Assembly: GCA_964616395.1 (NCBI GenBank)
Contig: CAZTUT010000013.1
Coordinates: forward strand, 1-34,897
Direction: 5' to 3'
DNA length: 34,897 nt
Source: JALHMQ01 sp964616395
Lineage (GTDB): Bacteria > Pseudomonadota > Gammaproteobacteria > Burkholderiales > Burkholderiaceae_F
The notes beneath the pieces are model-generated. The model searched no databases and was not told the DNA's origin. It worked only from the letters and a program-made list of their open reading frames with translations. A program made the position numbers and the translations under genes. Below are positions 1 to 8,471 of this stretch, in pieces (the first letter of the stretch is position 1; the number at the start of each line of letters is the position of its first letter).

Positions 1-4
1 CAAC

Positions 5-29
5 AAAAAGGCCCCGCATGTGCAGGGCC
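5..29 (-). terminator. Rho-independent terminator downstream of rpoH
   Basis: Read on the minus strand, a GC-rich stem of about eight to nine pairs (arms at 21-29 and 10-18, one G-T wobble) with a very short loop is followed by a run of five Ts at 5-9. It lies about 90 bases past the rpoH stop codon and is the natural end of the rpoH transcript. Confidence 0.8.
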
Positions 30-118
30 TGAAAGCCACCCCGGAGGAACGGGCGGCACGAGGAGAAGCTGGGGCGTGCAGGGGTTCACACCCGGAAGAA
101 GCCCGCGCCGTTGCCGGC

Positions 119-1018
<900 letters not shown>

Positions 1019-1046
1019 AGGGGGCAAGGCTCCTTATGTGAGTAGA

Positions 1047-1073
1047 TTAGCACTCGATGTCGAGGAGTGCTAG
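1047..1073. promoter_or_regulatory. CIRCE operator (HrcA-binding inverted repeat) before rpoH
   Basis: TTAGCACTC (1047-1055), nine bases, then GAGTGCTAG (1065-1073). The established CIRCE consensus is TTAGCACTC-N9-GAGTGCTAA, so 17 of 18 arm positions match and the spacing is exact. The element lies 28 bases upstream of the chosen rpoH ATG, a usual place for HrcA repression. It is more than 220 bases from the start of the divergent ClpX-like gene, so rpoH is the likelier target. Binding by HrcA is inferred; hrcA is not in this window. Confidence 0.9.
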
Positions 1074-1230
1074 CAGTCATAGATCGGGAATCGCCCCAAG
1101 AGTTCCCCGATCGGACAATCCGCGGCAGCGGCGCTGCTCGGCCCACAGCACGAGACCCCACGCGAATATCTAAGTAACTGATTTAATGAATCTTATTGCA
1201 TTACCCGGGTTCGGGTCGCAGCCGCGTCTG

Positions 1231-1252
1231 CCGATACGCTTGACCGTATCGG
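1231..1252. repeat. Perfect 8-bp inverted repeat upstream of the ClpX-like gene
   Basis: CCGATACG (1231-1238), six bases (CTTGAC), then CGTATCGG (1245-1252). If translation of the downstream gene starts at the ATG at 1297, this lies about 44 bases upstream, in the leader or promoter region, as an operator or an RNA hairpin. The flanking stretch around 1165-1200 is conspicuously AT-rich for this genome and is the best place for promoters in this divergent region, but I could not pick a convincing -35/-10 pair on either strand. Confidence 0.4.
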
Positions 1253-1296
1253 CCGATCCGCCTACGTTTCGGCGATCGTCGCCTGCTCATCGCCGC

Positions 1297-2343
1297 ATGA
1301 CAGAACAACGCTTCACGCCGATTGCCCTGGTCCGCTATCTGGACCGCTACATCATTGGCCACGACGAGGCCAAGCGGGCGATGGCAGTGGCGATCTACGC
1401 GCACCTGCGCAAGGTCGAGCGGGCGCGGCGCGATAGCCGCCGCATCATCAAGAGCAACGTGCTGATGGTGGGCCCGACCGGCTCGGGCAAGACCTTCCTG
1501 TGCGAGACCCTGGCGCGGGCGCTGCGCGTGCCGTTTGTCACCGCCGAGGCGACCTCGCTGTCGCAGGCACGCCATGTGGTCGACGAGATCGAGGCGATCA
1601 TGCAGCGGCTGGTCGACGGCGCGGGCGGCGACCTGGAGCGGGCCCAGCTCGGCATCGTGTTCATCGACGAGATCGACAAGCTCAAGGTGCGCGCGGTGGA
1701 GATCGGCGGTCACTCGGGCGAGAGCGTGCAGCATGCGCTACTGAAGATCATGGAGGGCTCGATGGTGCGGCTGGCCGACGGCCGCTACATCGACACCACG
1801 CATGTGCTGTTCATCTGCGGCGGTGCGTTCGTGGGGCTCGACAAGATCGCCGACAGCGGCCACGCGTACGGCTACATCTCCACCACCGGTGGCGAAGACC
1901 TGCGCATCCTCGATCGTCTCAACAAGCGGATCAAGCCGACCGACCTGGTCGAGTTCGGGCTGATCCCGGAGTTCACCGGGCGCCTGCCGATCACCGTTCG
2001 CTTCGAGGCGCTGACCAAGGAACTGCTGGTGCGCATCATGACCGAGCCGCAGGACTGTCTGTTCAAGCAGTACAGCGAGCTGCTGGCGGCCGAGGGCGTG
2101 GAACTGGTGGTCGCGCGTGAGGCCTTCGAGCAGATTGCCGACCTGGCGGTGCAGTATCAGACCGGCGCGCGCAGCCTGCGCGGCGTGTTCGAGGAACTGA
2201 TCGCCCCGGCGCTGTACGCCGCGCCTGACGACCCGAACCTGCGGCGGGTCGAGGTCGAGTCGATCTTCAGCGAGCCTAGGCTCGTCCGCGGCCCGGCGCG
2301 CGGGTCGGATCGGCCGGCCAACAGCGTTCCGACGCGCGGTTGA
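1297..2343 (+). CDS. Divergent ClpX-like AAA+ ATPase lacking zinc domain and substrate/ClpP loops
   Basis: The 348-residue protein aligns along its length with the ClpX AAA+ module. It keeps Walker A (GPTGSGKT, 59-66), Walker B (VFIDEIDK, 121-128), the arginine of the GRLP segment (about 229) and the sensor-2 motif GARSLR (290-295), so ATP binding and hydrolysis look intact. It lacks the N-terminal Cys4 zinc domain. In a gapless local alignment to E. coli ClpX from memory, the pore loop GYVG is RHVV (92-95), the RKH-loop region is about ten residues shorter, and the IGF loop that docks ClpP reads AYGYIS (190-195). It is therefore unlikely to act as a normal ClpXP unfoldase. The open frame extends up to an ATG at 1186, but homology begins just after 1297; neither start has a clear ribosome-binding site. 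It is divergent from rpoH and overlaps the next gene by 4 bases. Confidence 0.85.
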   Translation: MTEQRFTPIALVRYLDRYIIGHDEAKRAMAVAIYAHLRKVERARRDSRRIIKSNVLMVGPTGSGKTFLCETLARALRVPFVTAEATSLSQARHVVDEIEAIMQRLVDGAGGDLERAQLGIVFIDEIDKLKVRAVEIGGHSGESVQHALLKIMEGSMVRLADGRYIDTTHVLFICGGAFVGLDKIADSGHAYGYISTTGGEDLRILDRLNKRIKPTDLVEFGLIPEFTGRLPITVRFEALTKELLVRIMTEPQDCLFKQYSELLAAEGVELVVAREAFEQIADLAVQYQTGARSLRGVFEELIAPALYAAPDDPNLRRVEVESIFSEPRLVRGPARGSDRPANSVPTRG

Positions 2344-3044
2344 ACCGGTTGTTCCCCGCCGTGCGACTCGCCTTGCGTGTGCTCGCTCTGTTGGCGTTGC
2401 CGGCGCTTTCGCTGATCGCGGGCTGTGCCGGGCCCGCGCCGACCGGTGCAAGTCGCGTCCACGATGTGGCCCCGCAGGTGTCCGCGGCCACCGCGGCGCG
2501 AGCGGCGTCCACGCCGGGGTCGGTCGTCGCCGAGTCACCCTGTCGCACCGAGACCCTGCGTGCGCAGGGTCTTCAGGTCCAGGCCCAGGACTGCCGCTAC
2601 GGCACGGGTCGCTGGCGGGTGCGCGCCGACGATGCGCTGCCTGGGTTTGCGCTGTGGCGCGATGAGGAGCGGGTCGCCACGGTGATCCACGCGCTGCGCA
2701 AGCCGGCCGCGGCACCGCTGTCGAGCGTGCTGCCGGCGCTGGCGGCGCGCGGGCTGATTCCGCCCGACGAGTGCGTGTTCGTGTCCGCCGACCTGCGGAT
2801 TCCGGCGGCAGCGGGCCGCCAGCACCACGAAATCCGGCCACAGGGGCGGCGCCTGGCGCAACTGCGCGCCACACCCGCCGATCAGGTGCCCGATCCACCT
2901 TGCGGCGACTACGGTGCGTCGACGCATGGCGTCCGCTATTTCATCACCGACGACCGTCATCCGACCTGGGTGCTGTACGTTAACCTCGGTCAGGACGGCA
3001 CGCAGATCGATCCATCGACCCTCGCGATCACCGCGAAGGACTGA
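2340..3044 (+). CDS. Putative lipoprotein, function unknown
   Basis: I do not recognise this family. The 234-residue product begins with a hydrophobic signal sequence ending in the lipobox LIAGC (Cys at about residue 29), so it should be lipid-anchored after export. The mature part has an Ala-rich low-complexity stretch and then a folded-looking domain with four further cysteines (in SPCRTE, QDCRYG, DECVF and PPCGDY), which could form two disulfides in the periplasm. The TTG start at 2340 overlaps the stop of the ClpX-like gene (TTGA), suggesting translational coupling; a TTG at 2349 and a GTG at 2361 are alternative starts. The position implies co-transcription with the ATPase before it and probably with the SIMPL gene after it. 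Confidence 0.7.
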   Translation: MNRLFPAVRLALRVLALLALPALSLIAGCAGPAPTGASRVHDVAPQVSAATAARAASTPGSVVAESPCRTETLRAQGLQVQAQDCRYGTGRWRVRADDALPGFALWRDEERVATVIHALRKPAAAPLSSVLPALAARGLIPPDECVFVSADLRIPAAAGRQHHEIRPQGRRLAQLRATPADQVPDPPCGDYGASTHGVRYFITDDRHPTWVLYVNLGQDGTQIDPSTLAITAKD

Positions 3045-3132
3045 TCGGTCGATCTCGGGCTTCCGTCAGAAGCCGGTCGCGTGGCCGCGCTACCGAACAC
3101 CTGGCGGCCTGCGCCGCCCCCATGGAGCATCG

Positions 3133-3852
3133 ATGAACAACATGTCGACCCCGGCCCGCCTGCTGGCGGCGCTGCTTGTGGCGGCTGGCATCGCAGCGGC
3201 CGGCTTCGCGGTTGGCCAGGGTCTGGAGCGCTTCCGGATGTCGGATCGCTCGGTCACGGTCAAAGGCCTGGCAGAGAAGAGCGTGGAGGCCGACTACGCG
3301 GTCTGGGCGCTGACGTTCCGCCGTGCTGGTAACGCGTTTGGCGATGTGCAGAAGGCGCTGGCTGCCGACCGCGACCAGGTGGCCGCGTTCCTGCGTCAGG
3401 CCGGTTTCAATGCCGACGAGATCGAGGTCCGGCCGTTGCAGGTGGTCGATGTCTACTCGCGCGAGTACGCGCAGCCCAACCAGCCGTTCCGCTTCAATGG
3501 CACCGGGCAGGTGCTGGTGAAGTCGGCGCGCGTGGCGGTGGTGGCCAAGGCCGCGCTTGCGATCGATCCGCTGATCCAGGCCGGGCTCACGCTCGAAGGC
3601 GGCGCCGGCCCGCGTTACCAGTTGCGTGGATTCAATGACGTGAAAGCGCCGCTGCTGGCCGAGGCAACCCGCAATGCATACGAGCAGGCCGCCAAGTTCG
3701 CGGCCGAGGCGCGCGCGGAACTCGGGCCGCTGAAAAGCGCCAACCAGGGCGTGATCCGCATCAGCGGCGACGATGGCAGCGAGATCGATGACGGCAGCTC
3801 GCGCATCAAGCGCCTGCGGGTGGTCAGCACCTTCGAGTACGAGTTGCGCTGA
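3133..3852 (+). CDS. SIMPL domain (DUF541) periplasmic protein
   Basis: The 239-residue protein has an N-terminal hydrophobic segment (about residues 8-28) acting as signal peptide or anchor. A SIMPL/DUF541 domain follows: the opening VTVKGLAEKSVEADYAVW, a central region with Asp/Tyr-rich strands (VVDVYSREY), and a closing beta strand near RVVSTFEYEL. Members are periplasmic or membrane-associated proteins, some linked to oxidative or envelope stress; no enzymatic activity is established that I can rely on. The ATG at 3133 is preceded by GGAG at a suitable distance. It lies 88 bases after the lipoprotein gene on the same strand, and converges on ftsX with only 20 bases between the stops. Confidence 0.85.
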   Translation: MNNMSTPARLLAALLVAAGIAAAGFAVGQGLERFRMSDRSVTVKGLAEKSVEADYAVWALTFRRAGNAFGDVQKALAADRDQVAAFLRQAGFNADEIEVRPLQVVDVYSREYAQPNQPFRFNGTGQVLVKSARVAVVAKAALAIDPLIQAGLTLEGGAGPRYQLRGFNDVKAPLLAEATRNAYEQAAKFAAEARAELGPLKSANQGVIRISGDDGSEIDDGSSRIKRLRVVSTFEYELR

Positions 3853-3872
3853 GTTTGCCAGCGTCCAGACCG

Positions 3873-4829
3873 CTAACGGCTGCTGCGAGCGGCCAGTGCC
3901 CCGGCGGCGCCCGCCAGCAGCATGCTGCCGGCGATCACCGCCGCGAGCACCTGCCACGGCGGTAAGGTCAGCGAGATCGCGGCGTCTGCCCACAGCGGTA
4001 GCGAGGTCAGCAGCGGCTCGAGCACGCGCTGGGCCAGCATCAGCGCGCCGATGCCGAGCAGCGCGGACATCGCACCGAACAGCGCCCCCGCATAGACGCT
4101 CGGCCGCCGGATGTCGGCCGCTGTTGCGCCCAGCAGTGAACGCAACAGCGCCTGATCGCGCGGCACAGCGGCAAGCGGGCCCGGCAGCAGCATCAGCAGA
4201 CCGGCGCAGAGCCCAACCAGCATGCCGGCCGCGGCCAGCCCGACCGTCGCGCCGATGCGCTGAAGCCCGTGCCAGCGCCGGTAAGCGTCAACATCGAACT
4301 GCACCAGGTCGACCCGCGGCAGCTTGCGCAGTGCGGCCACTGCGGCCTCGGCGATACCCGGGTCGAGGTTGCGTGAGAACTGCACCAGCAATGTCTCTGG
4401 CAATGCGCTGGCGCGCAATTCGGCGGGTGTGCCGCCGGGGGTTCTGCGCGACAGGTCCGCCAGCATCGCCTCGCGCGACGGATGCTCGACCGTCGCCACC
4501 CCGGGCACCTCGAGGGCCCGGCTGCGCAGCCCGCCAATGTCGGCGCTGCGCGCGCTCGTCGCCACGAAGACAACCGCCTGCGCGGGCACGTTCAGCCGTT
4601 GCCATGGCCCCGCCAGCGTCAGCATGAGCGTGATGCCCGAGAGCATCAGCGCCAGCGCGCTGCCGGTCAGCGCCAGCGCCAGCAGTGTCAGCAGCGGTCG
4701 ACGGCGTACACGCCGCAGGGCTTCGCCAAGCGCTTCCAGCCGCGGGGCCAGCGCGCTCGGTGCAGTCATCGGACGGTCTTCGCGCCGGGCGCTCGGCAGT
4801 TCATTCCCGCGGCGGCTGGGCGTGTTCAC
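3873..4829 (-). CDS. ftsX: Cell division protein FtsX (ABC transporter-like membrane subunit)
   Basis: FtsX is the membrane partner of FtsE at the division site, where the pair regulates septal peptidoglycan hydrolysis. The 318-residue product has a cytoplasmic N-terminus, a first membrane helix (LLTLLALALTGSALALMLSG), a periplasmic domain of about 110 residues, and three helices toward the C-terminus (GLAAAGMLVGLCAGLLML, AGALFGAMSALLGIGALML, VLAAVIAGSMLLAGAAGALA), the classical FtsX topology. I chose the GTG at 4829: it overlaps the ftsE stop as GTGA and has GGAG eight bases upstream. An ATG at 4769 would give a 298-residue form but has no evident ribosome-binding site. It is coupled to ftsE and convergent with the SIMPL gene. 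Confidence 0.9.
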   Translation of the reverse strand: MNTPSRRGNELPSARREDRPMTAPSALAPRLEALGEALRRVRRRPLLTLLALALTGSALALMLSGITLMLTLAGPWQRLNVPAQAVVFVATSARSADIGGLRSRALEVPGVATVEHPSREAMLADLSRRTPGGTPAELRASALPETLLVQFSRNLDPGIAEAAVAALRKLPRVDLVQFDVDAYRRWHGLQRIGATVGLAAAGMLVGLCAGLLMLLPGPLAAVPRDQALLRSLLGATAADIRRPSVYAGALFGAMSALLGIGALMLAQRVLEPLLTSLPLWADAAISLTLPPWQVLAAVIAGSMLLAGAAGALAARSSR

Positions 4830-5548
4830 GTTGGCTGCTCCGTCGAGCCGGGATCGACCATGCGTCCGCCACTGAGCGACCAGCGCAAGACGCCCGAGGG
4901 CCACAGTTCGCGATCGTCGCGCGATGCCGACAGCACCGCCACGCCGCCCGCAGCAAAGCTCGTCAGCAGCGCCAGCAGTGCGACCGCGGTCGCACGATCG
5001 AGCGAGGCCGTGGGCTCGTCGATCAACAGCAGCGCGGGCCGGTTGACCAGAGCGCGCGCCAGCGCGATCCGTTCGCGATCGCCGCTGCCGAACGCAGCAG
5101 GCAGGCGTCGGTCGGCATCCGCCGGATCGAGGCCGACGCGCGCCAACGCGGTGCAGGCGCGTTCGCGCGCCTCGCTGGCCCACATTCCGGCGACGCGAGC
5201 TGGCAGCATCACGTTGTCGAGGACGCTGCGTTCATCGAGCAGCAGCCGTTCGCGTGGCACGATGCCGATCGATCGCCGTAGAACCGCCAATGCGCGTGGG
5301 CCCAGGTCCGACAGGTCCTGCCCAGCGATGCAAATCCGCCCGCTGGTCGGCTGCTCCAGTCCCGCTGCCAGCCGCAGCAGTGTCGTCTTGCCGGCGCCAT
5401 GCGGGCCGCGCAAGACGGCGAACTGGCCACGCTGCAGTCGGAAGCTGACCTCGCTGAGCGCCAGCGTGAAGCTGCCATAGGTGCGGCTCACGCGATCGAA
5501 TGCGATCAGCGCGGTGGCGGCAGCATCGGTGGTGGCGGGCAGGGGCAT
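4826..5548 (-). CDS. ftsE: Cell division ATP-binding protein FtsE, with degenerate ABC motifs
   Basis: The 240-residue ABC ATPase is identified as FtsE by its GTGA overlap with ftsX and by its overall alignment. Walker A (GPHGAGKT, 48-55) and Walker B with the catalytic Glu (LLLIDEP, 173-179) are intact. Three other motifs are not. The Q-loop Gln (FQD in E. coli FtsE) is Arg99 in IVPRER. The signature LSGGEQQR is FGSGDRER (153-160). The H-loop His (ATHD) is Arg210 in SASRD. Substitution at all three points to changed or lost hydrolysis, with nucleotide binding probably kept. I start at the ATG at 5548, just before the conserved FDRVSRTYG strand; a TTG at 5569 is possible. Neither has a strong ribosome-binding site. 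Confidence 0.87.
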   Translation of the reverse strand: MPLPATTDAAATALIAFDRVSRTYGSFTLALSEVSFRLQRGQFAVLRGPHGAGKTTLLRLAAGLEQPTSGRICIAGQDLSDLGPRALAVLRRSIGIVPRERLLLDERSVLDNVMLPARVAGMWASEARERACTALARVGLDPADADRRLPAAFGSGDRERIALARALVNRPALLLIDEPTASLDRATAVALLALLTSFAAGGVAVLSASRDDRELWPSGVLRWSLSGGRMVDPGSTEQPT

Positions 5549-5693
5549 GTGGGCAGGGTTCAAGCGCAATGACGGGTCGCAGCGGGCGGCGCATGTGCTC
5601 GACGCAAGGCGCGATGCGTCGGGCAGGCGAGCCGCGGTTGCAGGCCTTCAGGGAACAACTGGGAATTGTACGAACCCGCGCCGCGCCGGTCCG

Positions 5694-5715
5694 TTGTCAC
5701 GCTATCGTCATCATT
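5694..5715 (+). promoter_or_regulatory. Possible Pho box (PhoB site) upstream of ppk1
   Basis: TTGTCACGCTA followed directly by TCGTCATCATT resembles two tandem 11-base PhoB repeats (consensus CTGTCAT plus four AT-rich bases); each heptamer matches at about five of seven positions. It ends 43 bases before the ppk1 ATG at 5759, and phosphate-starvation control of ppk is known in other proteobacteria. The match is imperfect and no strong -10 is visible, so this is a candidate only. Confidence 0.4.
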
Positions 5716-5758
5716 CCATCCTAGCGTCAGGTTTTTCGTGAGCAGAAAGAAGCGTCGC

Positions 5759-7957
5759 ATGAAAGCCGACGCCGACGCGACCCCCAGGCGTCGCCGAAGC
5801 AAGGAGGTTGCGATCGAGGTCGCGCCGACGCCCGAACCGGATGCGTCTGCATCGGCGCGCCTGCTCAATCGCGAGCTTTCTCTGATCGCGTTCAACGAGC
5901 GGGTGCTTGCGCTTGCCAGCCGCGCTGACGTGCCGCTGGCGGAACGGCTTCGCTATGTGTGCATTGTCTCCTCCAATCTCGACGAATTCTTCGAGGTCCG
6001 GCTATCGGATCTGATCGACGAGATGCGAGAAAGCGGCGGCTGGGTACCCACGGCGGCGCGCTGGCCTGAGTTCGAGCAGATCGCGGCGCGCGCCCAGATT
6101 CTGGTGGACGTGCAGTACCGGTTGTTCAACGAGACCCTGATGCCGGCGCTCGCGCGCCAGGGCATCGTCGTGCTCAACCACGCACAGCGCACGGCGGCGC
6201 AGCGGCGTTGGGTCAAGGAATACTTCGAACGCGAGGTGCGTCCGCTGCTGCTGCCGATCGGGCTCGATCCGTCGCATCCGTTTCCGCAGCTGATGAACAA
6301 GGCCTTGAACTTCATCATCCAGCTCGACGGCAAGGATGCGTTCGGTCGCGCTTCCACGATCGCGATCCTCAAGGTGCCGCGCGTACTGCCGCGGGTGATC
6401 CCGCTGCCGGCACGCATCAGCGGCGGCAAGCATGCGTTCGTGATGCTCACATCGGTGATCCGTGCACACCTGGAAGACGTATTCCCCGGGCGCCGCGTTG
6501 CGGGTTTTTCGCAGTTCCGGGTCACGCGAGACTCCGACCTTTGGGTCGACGAGCGCGAGGTGAGCAACCTGCGGCAGGCGCTGCGCATGGAGCTGACGCA
6601 GCGCCACTTCGGCAATCCCATCCGGCTTGAAGTGCTGCGTACCTGTCCGCCGCCGCTGGAAACGCTGCTGCGCGAGCAGTTCCAGTTGCCCAACGAGGCG
6701 GTGTACCGGGTCGATGGCCCGGTCAACCTGGTGCGGTTGAACCAGCTCGTGGATCACATCGCCCAGCCAGCGTTGCGCTGGCGGCCGTTTACGCCCGCCT
6801 GGCCGTCGCGCCTGCCGCGGCCCGCCGATGGCGGCGGCATGTTCGACGCGATCCGCCGTGGCGATGTCTTGCTGCACCACCCGTTCGAGAGTTTCGATCC
6901 GGTGGTGGAGTTCCTCCGCGAAGCAGTTCACGACACGCGGGTGGTCGCGGTGCGAATGACGCTTTATCGGACGGGCGCGGCATCGGTGCTGGTCGATCTG
7001 CTGGCCGAGGCGGCGCGCCGCGGCAAGGAAGTCACGGTGGTCGTCGAGCTCAAGGCGCGTTTCGACGAGGAAGCCAACATCAACCTGGCCGAGCGTCTCG
7101 AAAGCGTGGGCGTGCAGGTTGTATACGGCGTGGTCGGCCTCAAGACGCACGCCAAGATGCTGCTGGTGCTGCGACGCGAAGACGAAGCGCCGGTACGTGG
7201 ACGGCGCAGCGCGGCGCGAACGCGGCTCGTGCCGTATGTCCACCTCGGTACCGGCAACTACCACCCTTCCACAACAAAGCTTTATACCGATTTCGGCATG
7301 CTGACCGCGCATCCTGCCATCTGCGCGGATGTCGAGAAGGTCTTCATGCATCTGACGAGCCTCACGAAGGTGGAACGGCTGACTCACCTGTGGCTTGCGC
7401 CGTTCACGCTGCACAAGCGGGTGCTGGCGGCGATCGCCAACGAGGCCCGGCTGGCGGCGGCCGGCAAGCAGGGGCGCATCATCGTCAAGATGAACGGGCT
7501 GATTGACGAAGCCACGATCAATGCGCTGTACGCGGCATCGCAGGCGGGCGTGAAGATCGATCTGATCGTACGGGGCGCCTGCGCACTGCGGCCTGGCGTC
7601 AAGGGCTTGTCCGAGAACATCCGCGTGCGCTCCGTTCTGGGCCGCTTTCTCGAGCATCACCGGATCTGGTTCTTCCGCAATGACGGCGCCGACGACGTGT
7701 ACCTCGCCAGCGCCGACTGGATGGGACGCAACCTGTTCCGGCGTATCGAGGTGGCCTGGCCGGTCCTTGATCGCAAGCTCAAGCAGCGTGTGATCGACGA
7801 GGGTCTTCGCCTCTATCTCGACGACACCGCCGACGCGTGGACGCTGATGGCCGATGGCAGCTACCGCAAGCCTGCCGTTGCAGCGCGCGGTGCTGCCGCG
7901 GTCTCGGCGCAGCGGCATCTGCTGCGAACGCTGGCCGCCGACGCGGGCGGTGCCTGA
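5759..7957 (+). CDS. ppk1: Polyphosphate kinase PPK1
   Basis: PPK1 reversibly transfers the terminal phosphate of ATP to long-chain polyphosphate. The 732-residue product starts with a charged, low-complexity tail of about 35 residues, then the family opening LLNRELSLIAFNERVLALA and SSNLDEFFEVR. The catalytic half contains VAVRMTLYRTG, the histidine that is phosphorylated (LKTHAKMLLV) and the second conserved histidine region (RFLEHHRIWFFRN), followed by SADWMGRNLFRRIE. Length is normal. I prefer the ATG at 5759, preceded by AGAAAGAAG; an in-frame GTG at 5738 would add seven residues. The sixA gene follows 19 bases later on the same strand, and ppx converges beyond it. Confidence 0.97.
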   Translation: MKADADATPRRRRSKEVAIEVAPTPEPDASASARLLNRELSLIAFNERVLALASRADVPLAERLRYVCIVSSNLDEFFEVRLSDLIDEMRESGGWVPTAARWPEFEQIAARAQILVDVQYRLFNETLMPALARQGIVVLNHAQRTAAQRRWVKEYFEREVRPLLLPIGLDPSHPFPQLMNKALNFIIQLDGKDAFGRASTIAILKVPRVLPRVIPLPARISGGKHAFVMLTSVIRAHLEDVFPGRRVAGFSQFRVTRDSDLWVDEREVSNLRQALRMELTQRHFGNPIRLEVLRTCPPPLETLLREQFQLPNEAVYRVDGPVNLVRLNQLVDHIAQPALRWRPFTPAWPSRLPRPADGGGMFDAIRRGDVLLHHPFESFDPVVEFLREAVHDTRVVAVRMTLYRTGAASVLVDLLAEAARRGKEVTVVVELKARFDEEANINLAERLESVGVQVVYGVVGLKTHAKMLLVLRREDEAPVRGRRSAARTRLVPYVHLGTGNYHPSTTKLYTDFGMLTAHPAICADVEKVFMHLTSLTKVERLTHLWLAPFTLHKRVLAAIANEARLAAAGKQGRIIVKMNGLIDEATINALYAASQAGVKIDLIVRGACALRPGVKGLSENIRVRSVLGRFLEHHRIWFFRNDGADDVYLASADWMGRNLFRRIEVAWPVLDRKLKQRVIDEGLRLYLDDTADAWTLMADGSYRKPAVAARGAAAVSAQRHLLRTLAADAGGA

Positions 7958-7976
7958 CGATCAACCGGTGCCATCG

Positions 7977-8441
7977 ATGGACCTGATTCTGTGGCGTCAT
8001 GCTGAAGCCGAGCCGGGTGAGCCCGATCTCGGTCGCACGCTCACCGGCAAGGGCGAGAAGCAGGCGCGGCGGATGGCCGACTGGCTGCACGGGCATCTGC
8101 CAGACTCGGCCAGGATCGTGGTCAGTCCGGCCGCGCGCGCTCAGCAGACCGCGCAGGCACTGGCCGAGCTGGGACCGCGCAAGCTGCGCACCATGGAGTC
8201 GATCGCGCCGGGCGCCGGGGTGGACGACATCCTGGCCGCCGCCGGCTGGCCCGATGCACGTCACCCGGTGGTGATCGTGGGCCATCAACCGACGCTGGGC
8301 TGGGTCGCCGGACGCCTGCTGACAGGCGAGCAGTCCGGCTGGGCAATCCGCAAGGGCGCCGTGTGGTGGCTGCAGTCGCGGCGCCGCGACGGTCAGTTGC
8401 AGGTGATTCTGCGCGCTGTCATCAATCCGGATCTGCTCTGA
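7977..8441 (+). CDS. sixA: Phosphohistidine phosphatase SixA
   Basis: SixA removes phosphate from phosphohistidine; in E. coli it acts in the nitrogen phosphotransferase system. The 154-residue protein is a compact histidine-phosphatase-superfamily member with the catalytic RHAEAE near the N-terminus (residues 7-12), the SPAARAQQTAQ segment, and the second catalytic histidine in VGHQPTLGW. It starts 19 bases after ppk1, so the two are probably co-transcribed. Nitrogen-PTS genes (ptsN) also occur in this window, but about 24 kb away, and I infer no direct link. The stop faces the ppx stop across only 30 bases. Confidence 0.9.
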   Translation: MDLILWRHAEAEPGEPDLGRTLTGKGEKQARRMADWLHGHLPDSARIVVSPAARAQQTAQALAELGPRKLRTMESIAPGAGVDDILAAAGWPDARHPVVIVGHQPTLGWVAGRLLTGEQSGWAIRKGAVWWLQSRRRDGQLQVILRAVINPDLL

Positions 8442-8471
8442 CCCGTTTACGCGACGGACGGCGCGAGCCGG

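Noticed and set aside
1076..1099. Possible rpoH promoters: TTGGGG with TATGAC, or a sigma-32-like CCCGATCTA
   Set aside because: The -35/-10 spacing is only 12 bases for the first pair, and no CTTGAA-type -35 lies at the right distance for the second.
3873..5183. Reading ftsX as a 436-residue protein extending into ftsE
   Set aside because: The extra N-terminal part runs in another frame through ftsE. The GTG at 4829 with GGAG and the GTGA overlap gives the normal FtsX length.
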